Assembly (NCBI RefSeq): GCF_047553015.1
Contig: NZ_CP180212.1
Coordinates: 558,001 to 622,000, forward strand
DNA: 64,000 nt
From: Carnobacterium_A sp047553015
GTDB lineage: Bacteria > Bacillota > Bacilli > Lactobacillales > Carnobacteriaceae
Direction of reading: 5' to 3'
Both the position numbers and the translations under genes were made by a program. Under the pieces are notes generated by a model. It did no database searches and was not told the origin of the DNA. It saw nothing but the letters and a program-made list of their open reading frames with translations. Positions 16,192 through 24,352 of the stretch are shown one piece after another; within the stretch, counting starts at the first letter, position 1, and every line of letters starts with the position of its first letter.

Positions 16192-17295
16192 ATGATTGAA
16201 CAAAGTTTCTATAATGGGGCGATTGGAATGGAAATAGAAAAATTTGCTGAAGACTTAATTTTAGAAGCACAAAATAAAGGTGCTAGTGATATTCATTTAT
16301 TGCCAGAATTAACTCATTATTTTCTCTTTTTTAGAATTAGTGGGGAAATGCAGAAACATTCTTTAATGGAATCAAAAGAGGCTAATCGATTAATCTCTTA
16401 TTTCAAGTATCTTTCAGGAATGGATGTAGGAGAACGTAGGAAACCTCAAAGTGGTTCTGTGCAACTGGTATTGAAAGAAAGTAAGCAAGCTTTAAGATTT
16501 TCTACTATCTCTAATTTTAGAAGCCAAGAATCATTAGTTATTCGACTATTAAATAAAATGCACACAGGCTCTCTAGAGTGTACAACTTTTTTTCAAAGTG
16601 AAGTGATTAAAATGACTGAATTAGTTCGATTTAAAAGTGGACTCATCCTTTTTTCTGGTCCAGTTGGATCGGGTAAAACAACAACAATGTATCAATTAAT
16701 TAAAGATTATCATTCAGAATGTAGTCAACAAGTTATCACGGTTGAAGATCCTGTTGAAATAGAAGAAACATCTTTTCTACAAACAGAAGTAAATGAAAAA
16801 GCAGGAATATATTATGAGACGTTATTAAAATCTAGTTTAAGACACCACCCAGATACAATGATTATTGGCGAGATAAGAGACGAAGAGACTGCTAAAATGG
16901 TGATACGAGGAGCGTTAACTGGGCACTTAATGATTGCAACCATTCATGCCAAGAATGCAGTAGGAGTGCTTTCGCGCCTATTAGAATTAGGTGTAACAAT
17001 AGATCAATTAAGGCAAACCCTTTTAGGAATAATATTCCAAAAACTGGTTCCAAGGCGATGTCCCTTTTGTGAAGAAAACTCGTTGATCATATGCACACAC
17101 TTCAAAGGGTATCAAAAAAGAGCAGTTATCTATGAGGTTATGACAAAAAATGAGTTACAGGGTTGCTTATCTACTGAATCTATTCTGACTAATCAACAAA
17201 AAGAGGTTCCTCGTTCCTTTAATCGTCTACTCAGAAAGGCATATGCATATGGCTATATCACTACAACAACATTTAAAAAGTATCAAATACCTTAA
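16192..17295 (+). CDS. comGA: Competence pseudopilus assembly ATPase ComGA
   Basis: The 367-residue traffic ATPase of the PilB/GspE family has Walker A GPVGSGKTTT (about 154-163), the Asp box ITVEDPVE, Walker B DTMIIGEIRDEETA, the His box GHLMIATIHAK and a cysteine pair CPFC. It powers assembly of the ComGC pseudopilus for DNA uptake. ATG 16192 has GAGGAGGGA 24 bases upstream, separated by a small CCTAA-AAC-TTAGG hairpin. ATG 16228 aligns better with the usual ComGA N-terminus (MEIEKFAEDLI) but has only a weak ribosome site, so the start is uncertain. It is the first of seven tightly packed comG genes. Confidence 0.93.
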   Translation: MIEQSFYNGAIGMEIEKFAEDLILEAQNKGASDIHLLPELTHYFLFFRISGEMQKHSLMESKEANRLISYFKYLSGMDVGERRKPQSGSVQLVLKESKQALRFSTISNFRSQESLVIRLLNKMHTGSLECTTFFQSEVIKMTELVRFKSGLILFSGPVGSGKTTTMYQLIKDYHSECSQQVITVEDPVEIEETSFLQTEVNEKAGIYYETLLKSSLRHHPDTMIIGEIRDEETAKMVIRGALTGHLMIATIHAKNAVGVLSRLLELGVTIDQLRQTLLGIIFQKLVPRRCPFCEENSLIICTHFKGYQKRAVIYEVMTKNELQGCLSTESILTNQQKEVPRSFNRLLRKAYAYGYITTTTFKKYQIP

Positions 17296-18316
17296 GAAAA
17301 CAACCTATTCTACTCAAGCGTCATTTTTAATAAAATTATCTTCTTTAGTAGGAGAAGGATTTACTTTGGGAGAAGCATTGACGTTCTTAGCTAGAATAAT
17401 GCCAAAAGAAGCCATGTGGATTCAAATGATTATTCAGCAATTAGAAAATGGAGAAAGGTTTGATGAAGCGATTAGAAATCATGGATTTCCGGAGCGAGTC
17501 TGCTCACAGATATACTTATCTTTGATACATGGCCGTTTTGCATTTGCTTTGAATTCAAGTGGACTATATTTATCTGATAGAGAAAAACAAAAAAAAGATT
17601 TAATGAAATTATTGCAATATCCCTTTATATTATTGATGTTCATGTTGGGTATTTTAATCGCTATGCGAATTGTTTTATTGCCTAGTTTTGAAGAACTTTA
17701 TGACACAACAAATCAAAACTTATCATGGATAAATCGATTTCCCATTCTTCTTATTCAACACTTTCCTATTATAATAGGAATGAACTTGCTTCTTTTTTTA
17801 ATTTTATTTATTAGTTTCCGACAACAATTTAAAAAATGGACGGAAATACAAAAAGCTACCTTTCTCATGAAAATTCCGTTTTTAAATACCCTCTTAAAAC
17901 GTTATTATACTCATTTCTTTAGTTATGAATGGAGTCAACTTTTAAGAAGCGGGTATCAAATGAATGCAATTATTGAATTAATGCAATCGAAAGAAGCTAC
18001 AAAATTAATGAGAGAAGTTGCTATTTATATGGAAACAAACTTAATAGCTGGGAAAAACTTTCAAGAATCGATGGAGTTATTGCCTTTTTTTAATCCAGAA
18101 CTAGGACTAATTATTCTACATGGAGAAGCAACAAGCCAGCTAGCAAGTGAGTTAGCTCTCTATGCGCAAGATTGTCAAAATCAATTGCTTTTTCAAATTC
18201 AGCGAGTGTTTAGTTGGATTCAACCAGTTATTTTTTTAATAGTCGCTTTTTTAATCCTCTGTATTTATCTAGCTTTACTTTTGCCGACTTTTTCAATGAT
18301 GGAGGAGATTATGTAA
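17243..18316 (+). CDS. comGB: Competence pseudopilus membrane platform protein ComGB
   Basis: The 357-residue polytopic protein of the PilC/GspF family has two homologous halves, each ending in hydrophobic helices (LMLGILIAMRIVLLPSFEELY, and the C-terminal FLIVAFLILCIYLALLLPTFSMMEEIM). It forms the inner-membrane platform on which ComGA acts. The frame overlaps comGA by about 53 nt. ATG 17243 is the longest start; ATG 17249 is better spaced (9 bases) from GAAAGG at 17234-17239. The stop overlaps the comGC start by one base (TAATG), implying translational coupling. Confidence 0.92.
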   Translation: MHMAISLQQHLKSIKYLKKTTYSTQASFLIKLSSLVGEGFTLGEALTFLARIMPKEAMWIQMIIQQLENGERFDEAIRNHGFPERVCSQIYLSLIHGRFAFALNSSGLYLSDREKQKKDLMKLLQYPFILLMFMLGILIAMRIVLLPSFEELYDTTNQNLSWINRFPILLIQHFPIIIGMNLLLFLILFISFRQQFKKWTEIQKATFLMKIPFLNTLLKRYYTHFFSYEWSQLLRSGYQMNAIIELMQSKEATKLMREVAIYMETNLIAGKNFQESMELLPFFNPELGLIILHGEATSQLASELALYAQDCQNQLLFQIQRVFSWIQPVIFLIVAFLILCIYLALLLPTFSMMEEIM

Positions 18317-18639
18317 TGAAAAAACTAAAAAAAATGAATGCAAATGGTTTCACATTAATTGAAATGGTTCTAGTACTTTTTGTTATTTCTATTTTAATGT
18401 TATTGATTATTCCAAATATAGTCACCCAAAAACAGAGAGTAGACACTAAAGGAACAGAAGCGCTAGTAACCGTTGTGCAAACTCAAGTTGAATTATATGA
18501 GATGGAATTTGGCACGAAAGCTACTTCTTTTGAATTATTAAAAGCTAAAGAGTATCTAAATGAAACACAAGTAGAACAAGCCAAGACTAAACTACAGATT
18601 ATTGATGGGGTAGTCTCTGTAAAAAAAGTTACTCCATGA
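18316..18639 (+). CDS. comGC: Major competence pseudopilin ComGC
   Basis: The 107-residue protein begins with a short basic leader and a type IV prepilin site (NANG/FTLIEMVLVLFVISIL), cut by a ComC/PilD-type peptidase that is not in this window. Length and position match ComGC, the main subunit of the DNA-uptake pseudopilus. I start it at ATG 18316, with GGAGGAG at 18301-18307 upstream. The frame is open further back inside comGB, but that extension has no ribosome site. The stop overlaps the comGD start by four bases. Confidence 0.94.
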   Translation: MKKLKKMNANGFTLIEMVLVLFVISILMLLIIPNIVTQKQRVDTKGTEALVTVVQTQVELYEMEFGTKATSFELLKAKEYLNETQVEQAKTKLQIIDGVVSVKKVTP

Positions 18640-19073
18640 AAAAGATAGACTCAAGTGGAGTACTGTTATTTGAAATGTTGGTTGTTTTATTTATTGTAGC
18701 AACACTGCTCATTATTCCAACAGTATTTTCAAAAAGAATGATAAAAGATGCAACGACTCAATTATTTATCGAAGAATTACAAAGCGGTATAACCGCTAGT
18801 CAAAATTACGCTGTACTATCTGGTAAATGGACTTCAATAGAAGTTTCAGCTCGAACGAACATGATTACGTTTAAAACTATGTCAAAAGAAAATAGTTATT
18901 CAGAGTATGATTTAGAATTACCAGAAAATATTACTACACCATCGAATAAGCAATTTATGTTTAATGGTGAAAGTGGAAACCTACAGAGTTTTTCTACATT
19001 GTATTTTGATATAGATGGAACACGATATGGATTAATTTTTCAACTAGGAAGTGGCCGATATCGATGGGAATAA
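18636..19073 (+). CDS. comGD: Minor competence pseudopilin ComGD
   Basis: The 145-residue protein has a prepilin-like N-terminus (KKIDSSG/VLLFEMLVVLFIVATLLII) with Glu at position +5, then a soluble domain. Position after comGC, length and the ATGA overlap with it identify ComGD. The minor pseudopilins ComGD-G are thought to prime or cap the pseudopilus. Confidence 0.9.
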   Translation: MKKIDSSGVLLFEMLVVLFIVATLLIIPTVFSKRMIKDATTQLFIEELQSGITASQNYAVLSGKWTSIEVSARTNMITFKTMSKENSYSEYDLELPENITTPSNKQFMFNGESGNLQSFSTLYFDIDGTRYGLIFQLGSGRYRWE

Positions 19074-19401
19074 AGCGTTAAATCAAAAAGGATATATCTT
19101 GCTTGAAAGTTTACTTGCTTTTTTAATTCTGACACTCTGTATTAGTTTTTATTTGCCACTAACAACTACCTTACTTGTTGCGATAAAAAAAGAAAAGATA
19201 GAAGTTGATTTAGCTCGAATTGCTTATGAGCAATCACAAAAGATAGTGCTTAATCAAGATGTAGACAGTACTTGGCAAACTGGAAAAGTCCATTATACTA
19301 TTGCTCTTTCAGAGATAAATCAAAGAAAAGGGATTCATATATATTATGAAGGTAAAACTAAGGAAATCGATATTCTCTCAAACCAAATTATTACCCCTTA
19401 A
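19051..19401 (+). CDS. comGE: Minor competence pseudopilin ComGE
   Basis: The 116-residue frame carries a prepilin signature (NQKG/YILLESLLAFLILTLCISFYL). It is assigned by position and by the pattern of Glu at +5 plus a hydrophobic helix; the soluble part is poorly conserved in this family. The GTG at 19051 overlaps comGD by 23 nt and has only GGAA close upstream, so the exact start is uncertain. It overlaps comGF by 56 nt. Confidence 0.85.
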   Translation: MADIDGNKALNQKGYILLESLLAFLILTLCISFYLPLTTTLLVAIKKEKIEVDLARIAYEQSQKIVLNQDVDSTWQTGKVHYTIALSEINQRKGIHIYYEGKTKEIDILSNQIITP

Positions 19402-19855
19402 AGAAGAAGGGTTTACACTACTAGAATCAATTGTCTCTTTATATGTTTTAGTGATTTGCGTTTCGTTGATAAGTTATGCAGCCAGTCAATATCAAACAAT
19501 AAGAAAACAGACCTTTTTAGATCGTCAATTAGAATGGCATCTATTTTTAAACCAATTAGAATACGATAGTAGACAGTTAGTATTTAAAGATAGTACAACG
19601 AGTAGGGTTAGATTTGAAGAATTTGATCACATTGGTAAAGTGCAGCGCATAATTGTCTATCAAAAAGATTTAAAGAAAACAACTCTGATTAAAACGACTG
19701 AGCTAGGAGGATATCAACCCTTACTAATGAAAGTAAGCAAAGTGACATTTTCAAAAAAGGGTGATTTTTTAATCATAGAAGTTTTGTTTTCGAATAAAGA
19801 AACTTATAAAGCGCAATTAAAAATAACTCAAGTGGTTGAGGAGTTAGAAAAATGA
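19346..19855 (+). CDS. comGF: Competence protein ComGF
   Basis: The 169-residue protein has a prepilin-type site (LKEEG/FTLLESIVSLYVLVICVSLISYA) after an unusually long 22-residue leader, then a domain typical of ComGF (about 150-170 residues). ComGF is a minor pseudopilin. The start lies well inside comGE, and the stop overlaps comGG by four bases (ATGA). Alternative starts nearer the prepilin site are not evident. Confidence 0.88.
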   Translation: MKVKLRKSIFSQTKLLPLKEEGFTLLESIVSLYVLVICVSLISYAASQYQTIRKQTFLDRQLEWHLFLNQLEYDSRQLVFKDSTTSRVRFEEFDHIGKVQRIIVYQKDLKKTTLIKTTELGGYQPLLMKVSKVTFSKKGDFLIIEVLFSNKETYKAQLKITQVVEELEK

Positions 19856-20250
19856 ATCAAAGAGGAGCCATCTTACCTTCAGTAGTTATCTTTGTATTTT
19901 TGCTGGCTACAGTTATGATTGGAACATCCCGTATTTACAAAAATCAAATGCAGCAAATGATGCTAACCGAAAACTACTATTTAATTCATACGATGATAGC
20001 ATTATCAAAAGTCGACTTCCAAAGGCAGTTAGTAAAATCACCAACTCTCGAAAAAGCTGTTTTTAATTTTGAAGATGGAAAAGTAGAAGTGGATAGAGAA
20101 AAAGAAAATGTGTATGTTTTTATTGGGAAAACTAAAAATAATCTATCTAATCCAATAAAAGTCAGCGTATCTTTTCCTAATAAAGAAAAAACTAATACAA
20201 AAAGTGACCCTGCAAAAAGTGATGAAACTACTGAGGTAAATAGCGAGTAA
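19852..20250 (+). CDS. comGG: ComGG-like competence protein
   Basis: The 132-residue protein has a hydrophobic N-terminal helix (MNQRG/AILPSVVIFVFLLATVMI) and a polar C-terminus rich in Lys, Thr and Asp. It lacks the +5 Glu of classical pilins, as ComGG often does. Sequence similarity within ComGG is low, so the call rests mainly on its place as seventh gene of an intact comGABCDEF series, the ATGA coupling to comGF, and its length. A terminator follows. Confidence 0.82.
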   Translation: MNQRGAILPSVVIFVFLLATVMIGTSRIYKNQMQQMMLTENYYLIHTMIALSKVDFQRQLVKSPTLEKAVFNFEDGKVEVDREKENVYVFIGKTKNNLSNPIKVSVSFPNKEKTNTKSDPAKSDETTEVNSE

Positions 20251-20308
20251 CTTATCTATTAGTAGAAGACTATAAGCTAGATAAAAGTTAAGTCCAATAA
20301 GAAAGTCC

Positions 20309-20347
20309 AGTCATCATTATTTTTATTTAATGATGACTATTTTTTTG
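20309..20347 (+). terminator. comG operon terminator
   Basis: AGTCATCATTA (20309-20319) pairs with TAATGATGACT (20328-20338), followed by a T-rich tail. A second perfect 10-bp inverted repeat without a T run (AGACTGACTA/TAGTCAGTCT) follows at 20353-20380. Confidence 0.85.
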
Positions 20348-20442
20348 CATATAGACTGACTATTAGCTAGTAGTCAGTCTTATAAATTCTAAGACTAGAG
20401 TTGGATAAGGGAGAAATAATTCAAATAACAAATACGAAGTGA

Positions 20443-20556
20443 ATGGAGATAAATTTATTCTTGCCTCTACTAGCACTATTTTGGGCTAATTTTATTTCTG
20501 ATACCATCTACAAGGTTCTTGGTCTGGTTATTCTAGTTATTTTTTTAGTAAAGTAG
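20443..20556 (+). CDS. Possible 37-residue hydrophobic small protein
   Basis: Between comGG and pepP (about 500 bp without a recognised gene) an ATG at 20443 opens a 37-codon frame. Its product is almost entirely membrane-like: LFLPLLALFWANFISDTIYK then VLGLVILVIFLVK. The ribosome site is poor (GAAGTGA abuts the start; GGGAG lies about 30 bases upstream) and no promoter is evident, so it may be a remnant or chance frame. I do not recognise it. The rest of the interval holds a terminator, a 10-bp inverted repeat and the pepP promoter. Confidence 0.3.
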   Translation: MEINLFLPLLALFWANFISDTIYKVLGLVILVIFLVK

Positions 20557-20669
20557 ATTAAACGAGCTGTTTTATGTAAAAATATGAAGGCATCCAGTTG
20601 GCTAAATAAATAAATTTTTTCGCTCAACTATTGACAAAATAAAGGGTTATTTCTTTTTAGCTTGAAATT

Positions 20670-20678
20670 TGATATAAT
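20670..20678 (+). promoter_or_regulatory. Extended -10 promoter of pepP-efp
   Basis: TGATATAAT gives a perfect TATAAT (20673-20678) with a TGn extension. A perfect TTGACA at 20633 is too far upstream (about 34 bp) to be its -35. Confidence 0.65.
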
Positions 20679-20748
20679 AGAGTGAATTATGTTCAGCAAT
20701 TGAAACTAGTTGAGACAGTGTGGAACTAAAAGACAAGGAGTGGGATAA

Positions 20749-21810
20749 ATGTCACGTTTGAATAAGATAAGAGAAAGTATGAAAAAAAGAAATATTGAAG
20801 CGTTATTAATAACCAGTCCTTATAATTTACGCTATGTATCTAACTTCACTGGAACAACAGGATTAAGTTTAATTACATCAGAAAAAGCTTATTTTGTGAC
20901 AGATTTCAGGTATACCGAACAAGCTGCGTCTCAAGCAGTTGGCTTTGAAATTGTAAAAAATAGCGGACCTATTTATGATGAAGTTGCTCGCTTGTTAGAA
21001 AAAGATGAAATTAGTAAGATGGGATTTGAACAAGATCATGTCAGCTTTAGTACATTTGAACTTTTAGAACAAATTAGTCCAAGTGAACTAGTTCCTATTT
21101 CACATTTAATTGAAGAATTGAGAGAAGTCAAGGATTCTTCAGAGATTGAAATCATTAAAAAAGCGTGTTCAATTTCAGATGCAGCTTTCAGCTATATTTT
21201 AGGGGTCATTAAGCCAGGAATGTCAGAAATTGAAGTAGCAAACTTATTAGATTTTCATATGCGCAGTTTAGGTGCAACAGGCGTTTCGTTTGAAACCATT
21301 GTAGCTAGTGGAATTCGTTCAGCAATGCCTCACGGAGTGGCAAGTCAAAAACGAATCGAAACGGGTGATTTTGTGACAATCGATTTTGGGTGCTACTATG
21401 AAGGATACGTTTCAGATATGACTCGAACCATTGCGATGGGAGAGCCTAATGCAAAGCTAAAAGAAATTTATGCGATAACATTAGAAGCACAGTTAAAAGT
21501 CATTGATGCGGCTAAACCAGGACTAACAGGTATCGAACTAGATGCGATTGCACGTGACCATATTGCTAGTTATGGTTATGGAGAGGCGTTTGGTCATTCA
21601 ACAGGACACGGTATCGGTCTAGAAATACACGAGGGGCCAAATGTTTCTAAATTAGCAACGAAAAAGTTTGTTGAAGGAAATGTTATTACGAATGAACCAG
21701 GAATTTATTTACCTGGTATTGGCGGAGTTCGTATTGAAGATGATCTAGTTATTACCAGTTCTGGGAATGAAGTTATTGTTCATTCACCAAAAGAACTTAT
21801 TATTTTATAA
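20749..21810 (+). CDS. pepP: Aminopeptidase P family protein (Xaa-Pro peptidase, M24B)
   Basis: The 353-residue protein has an N-terminal creatinase domain (ITSPYNLRYVSNFTG) and a C-terminal pita-bread domain. The metal ligands are visible in TIDFGCYYEGYVSDMTRT (two Asp), FGHSTGHGIGLEIHEGP (His), ITNEPGIYLP (Glu) and GGVRIEDDL (Glu). It removes N-terminal residues before proline using Mn2+ or Co2+ in the cytoplasm. It is distinct from the pepQ fragment at the window start. Position directly before efp is shared with many Firmicutes (YqhT-EF-P in Bacillus). Confidence 0.92.
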   Translation: MSRLNKIRESMKKRNIEALLITSPYNLRYVSNFTGTTGLSLITSEKAYFVTDFRYTEQAASQAVGFEIVKNSGPIYDEVARLLEKDEISKMGFEQDHVSFSTFELLEQISPSELVPISHLIEELREVKDSSEIEIIKKACSISDAAFSYILGVIKPGMSEIEVANLLDFHMRSLGATGVSFETIVASGIRSAMPHGVASQKRIETGDFVTIDFGCYYEGYVSDMTRTIAMGEPNAKLKEIYAITLEAQLKVIDAAKPGLTGIELDAIARDHIASYGYGEAFGHSTGHGIGLEIHEGPNVSKLATKKFVEGNVITNEPGIYLPGIGGVRIEDDLVITSSGNEVIVHSPKELIIL

Positions 21811-21901
21811 AACTAGAAAAAGACTACAATTGATTAGGCAGATGGTTCTAAAAATGATACACTAAAACGGAAAATAGGAACGATTCTAGGAGGAAAAAAT
21901 A

Positions 21902-22459
21902 ATGATTTCTGTAAATGATTTTAAAACAGGTTTAACAATTGAATTTGATGGTGGACTTTGGAGAGTAATCGATTTTCAACACGTAAAACCAGGTAAAGGT
22001 GCAGCCTTCGTTCGCTCAAAGTTAAGAAATTTGAGAAATGGAAATGTTCAAGAAAAAACATTCCGTGCTGGAGAAAAAGTTGGAAGAGCCCAAATCGACA
22101 ACCGTAAAATGCAATTTTTATATGAGAGTGGCGATGCGTATGTATTCATGGATTCTGAAAACTACGAACAAATTGAGTTACCTGAAGAAGCTATAAAAGA
22201 AGAGTTGAAATATTTAAAAGAAAATATGGAAGTTCATATTATGATGTTCAATGCTGAGATATTGGGCGTAGAGTTGCCAAATACGGTTACACTAAGAATT
22301 GCTGAAACAGAACCAGGAATCCGTGGAGATACATCTTCAGGTGGGACTAAAACAGCGAAGTTAGAAACAGGGACAAATGTTAACGTTCCTTTCTTTGTTA
22401 ACGTTGACGATATGGTTATTGTTAATACACAAGATGGATCATACGTTTCTCGTGCATAA
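21902..22459 (+). CDS. efp: Translation elongation factor P
   Basis: The 185-residue protein has the EF-P length and the three-domain layout, with Lys32 in the loop HVKPGKGAAFVRSK and the C-terminal signature IRGDTSSGGTKTAKLETG. EF-P binds between the P and E sites and rescues ribosomes stalled at polyproline. In B. subtilis Lys32 carries a 5-aminopentanol group whose last step needs YmfI; a YmfI homologue is encoded at 51263-51988 here. AGGAGG precedes the ATG. Confidence 0.97.
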   Translation: MISVNDFKTGLTIEFDGGLWRVIDFQHVKPGKGAAFVRSKLRNLRNGNVQEKTFRAGEKVGRAQIDNRKMQFLYESGDAYVFMDSENYEQIELPEEAIKEELKYLKENMEVHIMMFNAEILGVELPNTVTLRIAETEPGIRGDTSSGGTKTAKLETGTNVNVPFFVNVDDMVIVNTQDGSYVSRA

Positions 22460-22492
22460 AATTCTAAATAAATACAATAGGAGGTCTCGAAA

Positions 22493-22918
22493 ATGGCTGA
22501 AGAATCTAGTTTTGTAGTAAATAAAACAAAGGCAGCTTTAGGTGAAATCGAAGTAGCACCAGAAGTAATTGAAATTATTTCAGGTATTGCTGCAAGTAAA
22601 GTATCAGGTGTCCATGCTATGCGTGGGAAATTAAGTTCAGGTGTCTCTGAGTTATTTGGACGAGTAGACCATAAAAAAGGTGTTCATTTAACTTCCGATG
22701 AAGAAGGCCTAAAAGTAGATGTGTATTGTTACTTGGATTATGGTGTCTCTGTACCGAAAGTAGCTTTAGAGTTACAAAAAAAAGTTCGCGAACAGTTAAT
22801 CCAAATGACTGATATTGAGTTAAAAGAAGTAAATGTTCATGTAGTAGGGATTGTACCAGAAAAAGCTGAATTAAAAGATTTGTTTAGTTTTGATAATGAA
22901 GATGGTGAAGCAGAGTGA
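22493..22918 (+). CDS. yqhY: Asp23/Gls24 family protein (YqhY type)
   Basis: The 141-residue protein shows the Asp23/Gls24 pattern: IEVAPEVIEIISGIAASKVSGVHAM and a later LEVNVHVVGIVP-like stretch (ELKEVNVHVVGIVPE). In Firmicutes YqhY sits by accBC or nusB and is linked to lipid metabolism and envelope stress; the biochemical role is not settled. It has an AGGAGGT ribosome site and overlaps the nusB start by four bases (GTGA), as in other Gram-positives. Confidence 0.9.
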   Translation: MAEESSFVVNKTKAALGEIEVAPEVIEIISGIAASKVSGVHAMRGKLSSGVSELFGRVDHKKGVHLTSDEEGLKVDVYCYLDYGVSVPKVALELQKKVREQLIQMTDIELKEVNVHVVGIVPEKAELKDLFSFDNEDGEAE

Positions 22919-23358
22919 GTTTAACCAGACGTGAAATTAGAGAGAAAGCTTTACAATCTCTATTTCAATTATCCGCTAACGAAGATCTAACGCCAGAGGT
23001 GGCTATGCAACAAGCCTTGATAAGCTCAAATGAGTTAGCAGATGAAGTTGAAACAGTCTTGGTACCTGAGTATTTAGACTTACTTGTTAAAGGTGTTAGT
23101 GAAAATCAGCTAACTATTGATGAAGAGGTTCAAAAATATCTTGAAAACTGGTCAATGGAAAGACTAGCAAAAACAGATGTCGTTATTATGAGAATTGCTA
23201 TTTTTGAAATGCTTTATGTTCCTGATGTTCCAGCTAAAGTTGCTTTGAATGAAGCCCTTGAAATAACAAAGCTTTATAGTGATGAAAAATCAAGGAAATT
23301 CGTCAATGGTGTATTGGCAAATATTGTGAATAACTTAGAAAAAAAAGAGGCTGAATAA
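22915..23358 (+). CDS. nusB: Transcription antitermination factor NusB
   Basis: The 147-residue all-helical protein starts with SLTRREIREKALQSLFQL and has the conserved C-terminal EITKLYSDEKSRKFVNGVLANI. NusB with NusE (S10) binds boxA RNA and supports rRNA antitermination. The start is GTG, overlapping the yqhY stop, so translation is probably coupled. A terminator begins inside its last codons. Confidence 0.96.
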   Translation: MSLTRREIREKALQSLFQLSANEDLTPEVAMQQALISSNELADEVETVLVPEYLDLLVKGVSENQLTIDEEVQKYLENWSMERLAKTDVVIMRIAIFEMLYVPDVPAKVALNEALEITKLYSDEKSRKFVNGVLANIVNNLEKKEAE

Positions 23359-23372
23359 GCTTCTTTTTTCTT
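23341..23372 (+). terminator. nusB terminator overlapping the coding end
   Basis: AAAAAAGAGGCT (23341-23352) pairs with AGCTTCTTTTTT (23358-23369) with one G-T pair. The 5' arm is still within the nusB coding region, which is compact but workable. Confidence 0.7.
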
Positions 23373-23416
23373 TTCTTATAAATAGACTTGAAGGGATATT
23401 ACATTATTGATTGATA

Positions 23417-23425
23417 TGGTAAAAT
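23417..23425 (+). promoter_or_regulatory. Extended -10 promoter of the folD operon
   Basis: TGGTAAAAT carries a TGn extension and a TAAAAT -10 about 45 bp before folD. The -35 region is weak. Confidence 0.5.
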
Positions 23426-23470
23426 AGACACATACAACTAACGGACTATTTAAAGTTAAAAAGGGTGGGA

Positions 23471-24325
23471 ATGACGATTAGCGCAATAATAATGAGTAGT
23501 AAAAATTTAGTGGATAAAATGAATGAAGAGATGCAAGCAATGGTCAAAGAGCTAAAAATAAAAGGAGTCATTCCGGGTTTAGCAGTCTTACTGGTCGGTG
23601 AACATCCCGCTAGTCAAACCTATGTACGAAATAAACAAAAGAGAGCAGAATTATTAGGATTTAATTCGAAAGTAATGAGATACCCTCAAGAAGTTAGTGA
23701 ACAAGAAATCCTAAGAGAGATTGAACAATTTAATCAAGATGATACGATTCATGGCATTTTAGTTCAATTGCCATTGCCAAAACAAATAGATCCCGAAAAA
23801 GTCTTAAATGCAGTTAATCCGGAAAAAGATGTGGATGGTTTTCATCCAGTTAATATGGGGAAATTGTTAATAGGACAACCAGATAAACTTGCTTGTACAC
23901 CTTATGGCATAATGAAGCTATTAGACTATTACCAGATTGATATCATAGGAAAAACAGCTGTAGTTATTGGTCGTAGCAATATAGTAGGTAAGCCAATGGC
24001 TCAATTATTATTAATGAATGATGCAACAGTAACGATAGCTCATTCAAAAACTAGCCATTTAGCGGAAATAGCAAAAACTGCGGATATTTTAGTCGTGGCA
24101 ATTGGAAGAGGTCATTTTGTTACAAAAGAATTCATTAAACCAGGTGCGGTTGTTATAGACGTAGGAATGAATCGTGATGCAAAAGGTAAGTTGATCGGTG
24201 ACGTAAAAGCAGATGAAGTAGCAGAGATAGCCAGTTATCTTACGCCAGTTCCTGGTGGAGTTGGCCCAATGACCATTACGATGTTGTTGTATCAAACAAT
24301 TATTAGTGCGCAAAGAACAATTTAA
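23471..24325 (+). CDS. folD: Bifunctional methylenetetrahydrofolate dehydrogenase / cyclohydrolase FolD
   Basis: The 284-residue protein has the FolD motifs PGLAVLLVGEHPASQTYVRNK (catalytic Tyr and Lys), HGILVQLPLPKQID, VDGFHPVN and the NADP-site VVIGRSNIVGKPMAQLL, ending TPVPGGVGPMTITMLL. It interconverts 5,10-methylene-, methenyl- and 10-formyl-THF for purine and formyl-Met synthesis. I start it at ATG 23471 behind AAGGGTGGG; a GTG two codons upstream is also open. It opens the operon folD-xseA-xseB-ispA-tlyA. Confidence 0.95.
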   Translation: MTISAIIMSSKNLVDKMNEEMQAMVKELKIKGVIPGLAVLLVGEHPASQTYVRNKQKRAELLGFNSKVMRYPQEVSEQEILREIEQFNQDDTIHGILVQLPLPKQIDPEKVLNAVNPEKDVDGFHPVNMGKLLIGQPDKLACTPYGIMKLLDYYQIDIIGKTAVVIGRSNIVGKPMAQLLLMNDATVTIAHSKTSHLAEIAKTADILVVAIGRGHFVTKEFIKPGAVVIDVGMNRDAKGKLIGDVKADEVAEIASYLTPVPGGVGPMTITMLLYQTIISAQRTI

Positions 24326-24352
24326 ACGGATGATAAGTCAGGAGGTTTTTTT

